DNA of 27,667 bases from Alphaproteobacteria bacterium UBA3650 (GCA_002373815.1 DFKH01000007.1:1-27667); one strand, 5' to 3'; shown: positions 7,101-14,668, counted from the stretch's first letter. Numbers and translations are program-made. Notes: generated from the sequence alone by a model not told the origin.

Positions 7101-9022
7101 CCAATCTATTTTCAAGTAAAACCAATTTCTCGGCGGGGGAATTATCCACCGATTTATTGGGGCGCGTAGATTTAACCGCTTATGCAAATGGGGCGATGGC
7201 GTTAAAAAATGTTTTTTTAGAACCAACAGGTGGTATTCACAGACGACCAGGGTTGAAGTATATCGCAAATGTGTCCAATTTTGGACGTTTAATTGCTTTT
7301 GAACCGAATAGTACAGAACAATTTTTATTATTGATTCAAGATGGAATCACAAAGATTTACAAAGGGGATATTTTAATTGAATCTTTGGAAACCCCGTGGA
7401 CGGAAAGTCAAATTCGTCAAATCAATTGGAGCCAAATTTCCAATGGAATTGTGGTTGTTCATCCTGATGTAGCCCCACAAAGATTTATATATGAAAATAA
7501 TGCTTGGCGCCTTGAATCATTTGCATTCTTAATTGAAGACGGTTGTATCAAACAACCTTACACACGATTTGGAAAAGATACAGTAACAATGTCTTCATCT
7601 GGATGTTCTGGCAATGTGACTTTGACAACAAGCTTGCCTGTATTTGAATCAAGACACGAGGGTCATCAATTTAAATTGGCTGATGGCTATGTGGAAATTC
7701 AATCAGTGACAGATTCTATGCATGCAAATGCTACTGTAAAAAAACAATTGCTAGAAGGAGATAATATCGGTGCTTCAACAATTTTAAATGCAACACGAAG
7801 TTGGGGCGAGCCAGCATTTTGTCCAGAAAAAGGGTGGCCACAAACAGTTTGTACATATCAATCACGATTGGTATTTGGGGGCAGTAAATCTTTGCCCAGT
7901 ACTTTATGGTTGAGCCAAACAGGCGACATCACAAATTTTGAATCTGGTTCAGGCTATGATGCGGAAGCAATTGGATTTACAATCTTATCGGACCAATCAG
8001 ACCATATTGCTGCCCTGTTTGCAAATCGACATCTGCAAGTTTTTACAACGAGTGCAGAGTGGATGGTGTCTGGAGATCCTTTAACCCCCAGTGAAATTCA
8101 ATTGAAACGCCAAACTCAGGTGGGAAGCAGATCGGATATTTTTGTGCCACCTCTTGCCATTGATGGCGCAACAATCTTTGCCAGTGCAAATGGTCGTGAA
8201 ATTCGCGAGTTTTTGTTTTCGGATTTAGAGGGAATTTATCAGGCGACAGATCTATCCTTGCTGGCTCGACATTTAATCCAAACGCCCATTGATATGGCCT
8301 ATGATAAATATGAGCGACAAGCGTATATTGTGATGAATAATGGCCATTTGGTTGTATTGACAAGCTTTCGGGCTGAAAATTTACAAAGTTGGACAGAACA
8401 AATCACAGATGGTGAGTTTTTGTCTGTTGCGATTTTGGGAAAGAAAGCTTATTTTGTCGTCAAACGGGAAGAGGCATTTAATCTAGAATGTTTTGATGAA
8501 AACTTGCATACAGACAGTGGCCACTTATTTGTCTTTGAGGAAGCAACAGATTGTTTGGAAAATCTGGCACATTTAGAAGGTAAAAAGGTTGCTTTAACAG
8601 GCGATGGTATCGTTTTGGATGGACAAATAATCACAAATGGGGAATGTTATTTGCCGCATAGTGCACAAATTGTGGAGGTCGGATTGCCCTTTGAACACAA
8701 CATTGTCCCTTTGCCCCCAGTGGCATCAGCCAATGATGGCAATGCCCCCGTGTCCAGTTGTCGATTGGTTCGGCTGGTGTTGCGTTTAGTTGATACGCAA
8801 TCATTGGAAATTGATACAGGTACAGGTATTCATCAAGAAATGGTACCAGACTTGAGCGCATACCAATTGGATAGCCCCAATACACAAAAAACAAAAGATT
8901 TAGTTTTGCGATCATTGGGATGGGTAAGAAGCCCAACTGAACCCATGTGGGAAATTAAAGGATCTAGTCCACAACCATTTCGACTAGTGTCTATAACAAG
9001 TGATATAAAATTAGGAGGATAA
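7097..9022 (+). CDS. Tail tubular protein B / nozzle-like protein (T7 gp12-like)
   Basis: 641 residues, beta-rich, with no signal or membrane segment. The N-terminus (FSAGELSTDLLGRVDLTAYA, then EPTGGIHRRPGLKYIA) is the hallmark opening of podoviral nozzle/stabilisation proteins. A central portion (WLSQTGDITNFESGSG, then DHIAALFANRHLQVFTTSAE) also recurs in this family. The C-terminal part reads as beta repeats. It would form the hexameric tail tip, onto which tail fibres normally dock; no fibre gene follows here, so this protein could supply host contact itself. It overlaps the upstream adaptor gene by 4 nt and ends 1 nt before the next ATG, sharing a ribosome site inside its 3' end (AGGAGG). 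Confidence 0.85.
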   Translation: MTNLFSSKTNFSAGELSTDLLGRVDLTAYANGAMALKNVFLEPTGGIHRRPGLKYIANVSNFGRLIAFEPNSTEQFLLLIQDGITKIYKGDILIESLETPWTESQIRQINWSQISNGIVVVHPDVAPQRFIYENNAWRLESFAFLIEDGCIKQPYTRFGKDTVTMSSSGCSGNVTLTTSLPVFESRHEGHQFKLADGYVEIQSVTDSMHANATVKKQLLEGDNIGASTILNATRSWGEPAFCPEKGWPQTVCTYQSRLVFGGSKSLPSTLWLSQTGDITNFESGSGYDAEAIGFTILSDQSDHIAALFANRHLQVFTTSAEWMVSGDPLTPSEIQLKRQTQVGSRSDIFVPPLAIDGATIFASANGREIREFLFSDLEGIYQATDLSLLARHLIQTPIDMAYDKYERQAYIVMNNGHLVVLTSFRAENLQSWTEQITDGEFLSVAILGKKAYFVVKREEAFNLECFDENLHTDSGHLFVFEEATDCLENLAHLEGKKVALTGDGIVLDGQIITNGECYLPHSAQIVEVGLPFEHNIVPLPPVASANDGNAPVSSCRLVRLVLRLVDTQSLEIDTGTGIHQEMVPDLSAYQLDSPNTQKTKDLVLRSLGWVRSPTEPMWEIKGSSPQPFRLVSITSDIKLGG

Positions 9023-9023
9023 T

Positions 9024-9494
9024 ATGGCAGAAGTAGTAGCAGCGGCAACCGTTGTTTCCGTTTTAGGATCAGCTTATTACACGGATCAAAAAGCACGTGC
9101 CGAAAAAAAAGCAACAAAACGTGCAAATCGATTGGCAAAAGAACAAAACGCAATTGAACGAGAAGCTCAAGAAGCAGCTTTGCGTGAAACAGAACGTAAA
9201 AATAGAAATTTGTTGGCTCAGCAACAATCTAGTTACAAAGCACGCTTAGGGGCTAGTGGTTTAACGTCACAATCAGGCTCTGGACAAGTTGTTTTGGATG
9301 CAATGAAAAAAGAAACAGATATGGAAAATAAATATCAAAATCAAAAGACACAATATTCATTGAAGTCTTTAAATAATCGTCTGAAACAAACAAATAACAG
9401 AAACCTTTTGACCCTAAACAAATTGCGTATTGGACAGGCCGAAAATGTATTGAATGCCACAACCACATTAGGCAAAATGGCAAGCGATTCGTAA
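9024..9494 (+). CDS. Small internal virion / ejection-type protein (gp14-like, tentative)
   Basis: 156 residues. A short hydrophobic N-terminus (VVAAATVVSVLGSAYY) is followed by a long basic, Gln/Ala/Glu-rich coiled coil. Then comes a conserved-looking loop (RLGASGLTSQSGSGQVVLD) and a second Gln/Asn-rich helix. This architecture and position, directly after the tail nozzle, match the small internal core or ejection protein of podoviruses (gp14 of T7, 196 residues). The larger partners gp15 and gp16 are absent, so if it is ejected it must act alone. AGGAGG 5 nt ahead supports the ATG. Confidence 0.65.
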   Translation: MAEVVAAATVVSVLGSAYYTDQKARAEKKATKRANRLAKEQNAIEREAQEAALRETERKNRNLLAQQQSSYKARLGASGLTSQSGSGQVVLDAMKKETDMENKYQNQKTQYSLKSLNNRLKQTNNRNLLTLNKLRIGQAENVLNATTTLGKMASDS

Positions 9495-9506
9495 ACAGGG
9501 TAGAAC

Positions 9507-9785
9507 ATGCAAGATAAAAAAGAAGATTTATCTGGTGCATGGGCTGAGTATTTTCAAAAGGCGGTGACGGGATATTGTCAATTTGTGGGGCAAAATACAC
9601 CAATGGAATCTAAAGAGTTTGGTGCGTATCACAATGCGTGTAAAGCAGCATTGGGGCACATTTTAATGATTCAAAAGTTGATGCAAATGGCCTCTGTCAA
9701 GGATGAAGAACCAAGTTTATTAGAACTTTTAGAACAAGCACGAAAGGCAACAAATGATGAAAGTGAAATCGATTCGTTTGATTGA
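9507..9785 (+). CDS. Putative small terminase subunit
   Basis: 92 residues, entirely helical by eye, with an acidic C-terminus (QARKATNDESEIDSFD). The central helix reads FGAYHNACKAALGHILMIQ. No helix-turn-helix is obvious. The assignment rests on position: it lies directly upstream of, and overlaps by 32 nt, the large terminase gene, the usual place of TerS. T7 TerS (gp18) is also a small 89-residue protein. AGGGTAG sits 4 nt ahead of its ATG. It could instead be an unrelated virion factor. Confidence 0.55.
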   Translation: MQDKKEDLSGAWAEYFQKAVTGYCQFVGQNTPMESKEFGAYHNACKAALGHILMIQKLMQMASVKDEEPSLLELLEQARKATNDESEIDSFD

Positions 9786-11178
9786 ATTTGCATGGATTTG
9801 GATGAATTTGATGCATTTACAATTGCCCCGTCATCATCGTGCGATGTGTCATTTTTTGGAAGATCTTTGGCATCATGATAAAAAGGGATTATTGATGTCA
9901 TTTAGGGCTTCTGGAAAATCAACATTGGTAGGGCTTTTTTGCGTGTGGCTGTTGCGCTATCATCCCGACCTGAGAATCCTAATCGTTGCGGCAGACCATA
10001 CGCTTGCAAAAAAAATGGTGCAACACATTAAACGAATCATAATGCAACATCCCTTGTGCCAAAATATGAAACCTGATAAGCCAGACGAATGGGCCTCAGA
10101 TTGTTTGTCTGTGCGCCGTTTATCAACTGGACGTGATCCATCTGTTTTAGCGCGAGGATTGGGATCTAATTTAACAGGATGTCGAGCCGATGTCATCATA
10201 TGTGATGATGTGGAGGTGCCAAAAACATGTGACACAGGACCTAAAAGACAGGAATTGAGACATAAATTAGGTGAACTAGATTATGTTTTAACACCAAATG
10301 GAATGATCCTTTACATTGGGACGCCACATACGCAAGAGACATTATATGATACAACAGATGGTTTTTTAAAAGATTGGCCTGTGTTGAAAATCCCTGTTTT
10401 AAATAAAAACGGAGAATCTAATTGGCCTGAAAAATATCCCGTTTCAAAGTTGGACGAGATGAAAAAACATACGGGCTTGATTAAATTTCAAAGTCAAATG
10501 ATGTTGAAAGCCATTCAAGCATCTGAGGCTCATTTGGATGTAAGGCGATTACTATACTATGACGACGAATTATCTTATCACGAAGCGAATGATTCGGCGA
10601 CATTAAAAATTGGCAACATTCAAATGGCCTCTGTTTCTTGTTGGTGGGATCCTGCTTTTGGGGCAAATGGAGGGGATAACAGCGTGATTGCATGTGTCTT
10701 TACAGATACAAACGGACATTACTACCTGCATCGAATCAAGTATTTGAAAGTTCCTCCTCAAGCAGAAGCCGCAGGTTTTCAATGTCGAGAGGTGGTGAAA
10801 TTCATCAAAGAAAACCATCTGCCAGCAATTCATTTGGAAACAAATGGAATCGGCAAATTTTTACCAGCCTTGTTGCGTCAAGAATTGAATAAAGCTAAAT
10901 TGGCTTGTTCTGTCATTGAAGAAATTTCTCGGCGCCATAAACAGGATAGAATTTTATCCGCTTTTGAAGTGCCTCTTATGAATGGAGCATTGTCTATTCA
11001 TACAAGTATTAAACAGACTTCATTTGTGGATGAATTACAAGATTTTAATCCATTTGCCCCAAAGGGACATGATGACGCTTTGGATGCGGTGGCTGGGTGT
11101 TTGTTGGCTGAACCTGTGCGATTGAAAAGAAATGCCTTTGTGCATTTGTCACGTGAAAAATGGCGTGGCAGTTTTTAA
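9754..11178 (+). CDS. Large terminase subunit (packaging ATPase-nuclease)
   Basis: 474 residues. The ATPase domain has an atypical Walker A (FRASGKST, residues 50-57) with Arg in front, as in T4/T7-type terminases. Walker B is DVIICDDVE (146-154) and the coupling motif is YIGTPH (187-192). The RNase H-like nuclease domain has acidic residues D299 (WWDPAFG), E362 (HLETNGIGK) and D440/D441 (GHDDALDA). All key residues are present, so the motor looks functional. It packages DNA through the portal. The start overlaps the preceding gene by 32 nt; GAAAGG precedes the ATG. In T7 the order TerS then TerL at the end of the late region is the same. Confidence 0.93.
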   Translation: MMKVKSIRLIEFAWIWMNLMHLQLPRHHRAMCHFLEDLWHHDKKGLLMSFRASGKSTLVGLFCVWLLRYHPDLRILIVAADHTLAKKMVQHIKRIIMQHPLCQNMKPDKPDEWASDCLSVRRLSTGRDPSVLARGLGSNLTGCRADVIICDDVEVPKTCDTGPKRQELRHKLGELDYVLTPNGMILYIGTPHTQETLYDTTDGFLKDWPVLKIPVLNKNGESNWPEKYPVSKLDEMKKHTGLIKFQSQMMLKAIQASEAHLDVRRLLYYDDELSYHEANDSATLKIGNIQMASVSCWWDPAFGANGGDNSVIACVFTDTNGHYYLHRIKYLKVPPQAEAAGFQCREVVKFIKENHLPAIHLETNGIGKFLPALLRQELNKAKLACSVIEEISRRHKQDRILSAFEVPLMNGALSIHTSIKQTSFVDELQDFNPFAPKGHDDALDAVAGCLLAEPVRLKRNAFVHLSREKWRGSF

Positions 11179-11191
11179 AAAGGAGAAAAAA

Positions 11192-11599
11192 ATGACAGAG
11201 TTAGAAATATATGCAAAAACATTATTTGGTGAAGCACGTGGCGAAAAATTATCTGGGATTGAAGCAGTCGCCAATGTAATCCTAAATCGGGTCAAACACG
11301 CGCAAAAAATTGGATCCTTCTGGTGGGGAAAAACAATAGAAGAAGTTTGTTTAAAACCGTTTCAGTTTTCTTGTTGGAATGCAAAAGATCCGAATCGAGC
11401 CTTGTTAATGAAAGATTTAAGCAAAAACAAAGTTTATCAAATCTGCGAACGGGTGGCAAAACGAGCAATGGCTGGTTTTTTGAAAGACAATACAAATGGC
11501 GCGACCCATTACCACACAATTCAAGTAAATCCATCGTGGGCAAGATGTGCCGTTCCTTGTGCCGAAATAGGACATCATCTGTTTTATGCACTGTATTAA
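11192..11599 (+). CDS. SleB-type cell wall hydrolase (endolysin)
   Basis: 135 residues from ATG 11192, with AAAAAGGAG upstream. An in-frame ATG at 11132 inside the terminase gene is rejected. The protein matches the Hydrolase_2 (SleB/CwlJ) fold: LFGEARGE with the catalytic Glu at E14, AVANVILNRV, FSCWNAKDPNR and THYH near the end. This family are glycan-strand lytic transglycosylases or amidases. There is no signal peptide, so it needs a holin or another export route, which suits the two membrane proteins that follow. It acts on peptidoglycan for release of particles. Confidence 0.88.
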   Translation: MTELEIYAKTLFGEARGEKLSGIEAVANVILNRVKHAQKIGSFWWGKTIEEVCLKPFQFSCWNAKDPNRALLMKDLSKNKVYQICERVAKRAMAGFLKDNTNGATHYHTIQVNPSWARCAVPCAEIGHHLFYALY

Positions 11600-11610
11600 A
11601 GGGGGAGAAA

Positions 11611-11922
11611 ATGACAACATCAAATCTGACAATTGAAACGGGAAAATTGATGGCAACGGTGGCAAATCTTCAAAGTGAATTGGCCTGTATCAAAAAGGAA
11701 ATGCGCACACTCAATTCCCATGTACTGAGTGTTCATGATGAATTAGTAACATTTATGGGAACAGTGCAAACAAAAACAAATTGTGACCGCATTCATCAAG
11801 TATTGAAATCAGACTATGTCCAACGGGCAGAACTAGCCCCGTTCAAAACAATGTTAGGGGCTATTTCTGTGACGACAGTAACAGCCATTTGTGTGGCTAT
11901 ATTAAATTTAATTTTGAAATGA
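11611..11922 (+). CDS. Coiled-coil membrane protein, XhlA-like lysis accessory
   Basis: 103 residues from ATG 11611, preceded by GGGGGAG. The N-terminal 75 residues form an amphipathic coiled coil (LMATVANLQSELACIKKEM). The C-terminus is one membrane segment (AISVTTVTAICVAILNLIL) ending in Lys. A coiled coil plus C-terminal anchor is the layout of haemolysin XhlA and similar phage lysis helpers. It sits between the endolysin and another small membrane gene, so lysis is the best guess. No catalytic motif is present. Confidence 0.7.
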   Translation: MTTSNLTIETGKLMATVANLQSELACIKKEMRTLNSHVLSVHDELVTFMGTVQTKTNCDRIHQVLKSDYVQRAELAPFKTMLGAISVTTVTAICVAILNLILK

Positions 11923-11933
11923 AAGGAGAAAAA

Positions 11934-12119
11934 ATGTTTCAATTTATCATGACAAATTTTAATGATATTTTAGGGGCAATAACATCTATTATTGCAGGGG
12001 CAAGCGCCTTGTCAGCTTTAACCCCTACACAAAAAGATGATACGATTTTGAGAAAAGTAAAATCTTGTTTAGATTTATTTGCCTTAAATATTGGAAATGC
12101 AAAAACAAGGCAAGCCTAA
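11934..12119 (+). CDS. Putative holin, last gene of the cassette
   Basis: 61 residues. One hydrophobic segment (DILGAITSIIAGASALSAL) is followed by TPTQKDD and an amphipathic tail. Short proteins with a TPT..DD motif after a single membrane helix are, as I recall, common at the end of alphaproteobacterial phage lysis modules. GAAAGGAG is just upstream. The TAA stop overlaps the stop codon of the convergent gene, and there is no terminator after it. Confidence 0.65.
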   Translation: MFQFIMTNFNDILGAITSIIAGASALSALTPTQKDDTILRKVKSCLDLFALNIGNAKTRQA

Positions 12120-12622
12120 GGGATATCATGAAAGAAAGGTCGACGGTGTGCTTTGCCTTTATCCAATGTATGCCAAGATTCTCCATCTGAAAGTGTTAAA
12201 ATCATACCGTCGGCCGGTTTTAAAATAGGGGTGTGCCTGCCTTTTGAAACATAGGTCGCAAATTGTTTTAAGCCTGGTAGTTCCCCAATAATCATAACAG
12301 AAAATAAGATATCATCTAAGGCTCGTACAGTATCTAAAATGCGATAATCAGGAGCTGCATAAAGGGCATCTTTGCAAATGACATCAACATTTCCAAAAAC
12401 TTCATGCAATAAATCTAAAGTTTGGTGAACATATAAACTGGGGGAACACAAAATCAGTTCTGGCAAGGGAATCGGATGCTCTTTTAATTCTTCTAATAAA
12501 GTTAAAACATTTGCAATGCCACGACGCGAAAGAGGACGCTTTAATTCATTCATGCCGGCATAAGAGGCGTCAGGTTCGCCTGCTGCAATAATATAAAGTG
12601 TTCTAAATGTTGATAAAACCAT
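12116..12622 (-). CDS. SixA-like histidine phosphatase fold protein lacking catalytic residues
   Basis: 168 residues. The scaffold of SixA/phosphoglycerate-mutase-type phosphohistidine phosphatases is visible: an N-terminal strand, RPLSRRGIANVLTLLEEL, ELILCSPSLYVHQTLDLL and VMIIGELPGLKQFATYV. The catalytic signature is gone. The RHG/RHA triad is AAG (YIIAAGEPDAS), the Arg of the 'CS..R..ET' helix is replaced (YVHQT), and the second His of GHNPGL is Glu (GELPGL). It should not be an active phosphatase and may bind a phospho-ligand or partner. The frame is intact over the full family length, so it is a pseudoenzyme rather than a decayed gene. It overlaps the end of the phage cassette by 4 nt. 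Confidence 0.8.
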   Translation of the reverse strand: MVLSTFRTLYIIAAGEPDASYAGMNELKRPLSRRGIANVLTLLEELKEHPIPLPELILCSPSLYVHQTLDLLHEVFGNVDVICKDALYAAPDYRILDTVRALDDILFSVMIIGELPGLKQFATYVSKGRHTPILKPADGMILTLSDGESWHTLDKGKAHRRPFFHDIP

Positions 12623-12680
12623 ATTCTCTCCACCCTTTTTTCGTAGGATATAGGCAGAAAAGAATCAAAAATCAATAATA

Positions 12681-12938
12681 CTATTTGTAAAGATATTGTG
12701 TACGCTTTTTGGATTGTTCCAATTGGTCGCGATTGACAGCCGGAATCGGATCAGTGCGACGAGGTTTCCCCATAAGTAAATTCCAACTTTCTGAGAAAAA
12801 ATAAGCTGTAGTTGTAATGCTTTTTTGGGGAGTAATATCCCAAATGGCCCAAGCCAATACGACCGCCAAGCCACTTAAAACAATAATATCCACAATCGTG
12901 GTCAAAATAAACTTAAAAATTTTAGCAAAAATTTCCAT
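12681..12938 (-). CDS. Small single-pass membrane protein of unknown function
   Basis: 85 residues from ATG 12938, which has GAGGA 8 nt upstream; the GTG at 12953 is less likely. One strong membrane helix (TTIVDIIVLSGLAVVLAWAI) follows a short basic N-terminus. The rest is a polar tail rich in Lys/Arg/Gln. No family recognised. It lies about 60 nt upstream of the SixA-like gene on the same strand and may be co-transcribed with it. It is divergent from the metallopeptidase gene. Confidence 0.7.
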   Translation of the reverse strand: MEIFAKIFKFILTTIVDIIVLSGLAVVLAWAIWDITPQKSITTTAYFFSESWNLLMGKPRRTDPIPAVNRDQLEQSKKRTQYLYK

Positions 12939-12989
12939 TGAATTTTTCCTCACATTTTGTTATATAATCTTTAGCAAAAGAGAAGGCAA

Positions 12990-13664
12990 ATGTCAAGTGA
13001 TGAAATTGTTAAAATAGAAGATTTTGAGATTCGTTTGGTAAAGAGCCTACGAGCCAAACATATTCTTTTAAAGCAAAACACAAAAGGGGAAATTATTTTA
13101 ACATACCCTAGATTTTGTCCTAAAAGTATGGCGATTCGCTTTGCCAAAACACAAGTACCATGGATACGCGCTCACATACGCTATGCGCCCAAAGAAACGG
13201 TTTTTAAAATAGGGGATAAAATATCAATTCTTGGAACTCCATATCTGTTGCAACAGGGGCAATGTACATCCATGAAAAAGGGTGTTTTAACGGTGTCGGG
13301 CGAAGAAACTTTTTTTCATCGACGCGTTTGTTCTTATGCCCAAAAAATATTGTTATCCTATCTTCAAAAACAAGTGGCACAGCTTGCAAAAAAATTAAAT
13401 GTAAGCAATGGCCGAATTACTTTAAGAAATACATCATCTCGTTGGGGAAGTTGTTCTAGTACGCGTAATTTAAGTTTTTGCTGGAAGATAGCATTTGCAC
13501 CAAAGGAAGTTGTGGATTATTTGATTGCACACGAGGTGGCGCATTTAGTACACATGAATCATAGCCCGAAATTTTGGATGTTAGTTGATACATTGACAGA
13601 TCAACGTCTTTATGCTGAAAAATGGTTGAAAAAAAATGGACGCGAACTACAAAGCATCCGCTAA
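12990..13664 (+). CDS. YgjP/DUF45-type zinc metallopeptidase
   Basis: 224 residues, a normal length for the family. The C-terminal domain has the zinc motif H181-E-V-A-H185 with a third ligand at H191 (HMNHSPKFW), and the diagnostic NTSSRWGSCSSTRNLSF segment just before it. The N-terminal half is the beta-rich segment (RLVKSLRAKHILLKQ) found in YgjP-like proteins. They are cytoplasmic proteins of poorly defined function, often near restriction or stress genes. A TATAAT at 12963-12968 and GAGAAGG before the ATG support the start. Confidence 0.9.
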   Translation: MSSDEIVKIEDFEIRLVKSLRAKHILLKQNTKGEIILTYPRFCPKSMAIRFAKTQVPWIRAHIRYAPKETVFKIGDKISILGTPYLLQQGQCTSMKKGVLTVSGEETFFHRRVCSYAQKILLSYLQKQVAQLAKKLNVSNGRITLRNTSSRWGSCSSTRNLSFCWKIAFAPKEVVDYLIAHEVAHLVHMNHSPKFWMLVDTLTDQRLYAEKWLKKNGRELQSIR

Positions 13665-13715
13665 AACAGAAAAAAATCAATAAAATACATTTTCTTGCTT
13701 GCTTTTTTTAAAAAG

Positions 13716-13730
13716 TTAATATATGGTTAA
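13716..13730 (+). promoter_or_regulatory. CtrA binding box in front of ctrA
   Basis: TTAA (13716-13719), exactly seven bases (TATATGG), then TTAA (13727-13730), 18 nt before the ctrA start codon. TTAA-N7-TTAA is the established full CtrA site. The location suggests direct autoregulation, probably repression because it would cover the start region. Confidence 0.75.
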
Positions 13731-13748
13731 AAAAATAAGGAGGTCAAA

Positions 13749-14432
13749 ATGCATATTTTATTGATTGAAGACGATAAAGCAATGAATCAGAATATTTCGC
13801 TGATTCTGAAGCATGCTGGCATGATGGTTGAGTCGGCATTATTAGCACGAGACGGCTTAGAATTGTTGAAATTATATGAATATGATTTGATTATCCTAGA
13901 TTTGATGCTTCCAGATATGACAGGGGCAGATGTGTTACGTACTATTCGTTCATCTGGTATAAAAACGCCGGTCTTAGTGTTATCCGCTATTGAGTTGGCT
14001 CATAAAAAGGTAGAGTGCTTGTCTGCGGGCGCTGATGATTATGTGAATAAGCCGTTTAATGCGGAAGAATTGGTGGCACGCGTGAATGCAATTGTGCGTC
14101 GGAGTAAAGGACATGCTGAATCTATCGTCAAAGTGGGCAAAATGGTTATTGATTTAGATACGAAAGTGGTAACTGTTGCGGATAAGATTTTGCCATTGAC
14201 GGGAAAAGAGTACGCTTTAGTCGAATTATTGGCCTTGAAAAAAGGATCAACTGTCAGCAAAGAACAATTTTTAAATCATCTCTATAATGGAATGGATGAA
14301 CCAGAAATCAAAATCATTGATGTTTTCTTTTGCAAAATTCGCGCCAAAATTAAAGAGTTATCTGGCGGTGAAGACTATATCACAACCGTATGGGGAAGAG
14401 GTTATATTTTACAAGATATGTCCGCAGAATAA
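13749..14432 (+). CDS. ctrA: Cell-cycle response regulator CtrA
   Basis: 227 residues. The OmpR-family receiver has acidic pocket D8-D9, phospho-acceptor D51 (LIILDLMLPDMTG), S79 and K101 (NKPF). The winged-helix output domain contains LPLTGKEYALVELLALKKG, then FLNHLYNGMDEPEIKIIDVF and TVWGRGYIL, which are nearly diagnostic for CtrA. It is the alphaproteobacterial master regulator of cell cycle and surface or polar genes, phosphorylated by CckA-ChpT. The C-terminus ends in ...MSAE rather than the terminal Ala-Ala that drives ClpXP degradation in Caulobacter, so proteolytic control may differ. AAGGAGG lies 6 nt upstream. Confidence 0.95.
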   Translation: MHILLIEDDKAMNQNISLILKHAGMMVESALLARDGLELLKLYEYDLIILDLMLPDMTGADVLRTIRSSGIKTPVLVLSAIELAHKKVECLSAGADDYVNKPFNAEELVARVNAIVRRSKGHAESIVKVGKMVIDLDTKVVTVADKILPLTGKEYALVELLALKKGSTVSKEQFLNHLYNGMDEPEIKIIDVFFCKIRAKIKELSGGEDYITTVWGRGYILQDMSAE

Positions 14433-14452
14433 AAAAATAAGAAAAAGAAAAA

Positions 14453-14480
14453 TCCCGATAGAATATCGGGACTTTTCTTT
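14453..14480. terminator. Bidirectional terminator between ctrA and rpmG
   Basis: TCCCGATA (14453-14460) pairs with TATCGGGA (14464-14471) around GAA. T-rich runs follow on the plus strand (CTTTTCTTT) and, read from the minus strand, TTTTTCTTTTTC follows. It serves both convergent genes. Confidence 0.85.
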
Positions 14481-14497
14481 ATAACCCAAAAGGAGAT

Positions 14498-14668
14498 TTA
14501 TTTGATGGGTTTTTCAGTAAACTCTACATGCTTACGTGCCTTGCGATCATACTTGCGTACTTTCATTTTCTCTGTATGCGTTTTTGGGTTCTTCTTTGTA
14601 ATGTAAAAATAACCCGTACCTTCTGTACTCACAAGACGAATTTCATTTTTTACGTTCTTCTTTGCCAT
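14498..14668 (-). CDS. rpmG: 50S ribosomal protein L33
   Basis: A 56-residue protein on the minus strand. It starts MAKKNVKNEIRLVSTEGTGY, continues with FYITKKNPKTHTEKMKVRKY and ends HVEFTEKPIK, the standard L33 sequence. It binds 23S rRNA near the E site of the large subunit. It is the cysteine-free type, with no CxxC zinc pairs, so it does not depend on zinc. It has its own strong promoter at 14704-14732 and a shared terminator at 14453. Confidence 0.93.
   Translation of the reverse strand: MAKKNVKNEIRLVSTEGTGYFYITKKNPKTHTEKMKVRKYDRKARKHVEFTEKPIK

Larger units (their letters stand above)
2391..12119 (+). mobile_element. Compact podovirus-type (T7-like) cassette: prophage remnant or domesticated particle locus
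   Basis: All genes from 2458 to 12119 are on the plus strand and tightly packed. The order portal, scaffold, capsid, tail tube A, tail tube B, small virion protein, small and large terminase, lysis genes follows the T7 late region. Integrase, excisionase, DNA polymerase, primase, phage RNA polymerase, tail fibre and large internal virion proteins are all missing. The right edge has no spacer: the last stop (TAA 12117-12119) overlaps the stop of the convergent chromosomal gene. No flanking direct repeat was recognised. Every structural frame is intact, which argues against simple decay. Confidence 0.7.

Noticed and set aside
11323..11610. Longer N-terminal extension of the XhlA-like gene across the endolysin frame
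   Set aside because: A strong GGGGGAG site and ATG at 11611 give the expected coiled-coil protein; the extension is antisense-like and overlaps the endolysin in another frame.
12765..12874. Minus-strand alternative frame of the small membrane protein region
   Set aside because: It overlaps the better supported frame with a GAGGA site and membrane helix, and has no start signal of its own.
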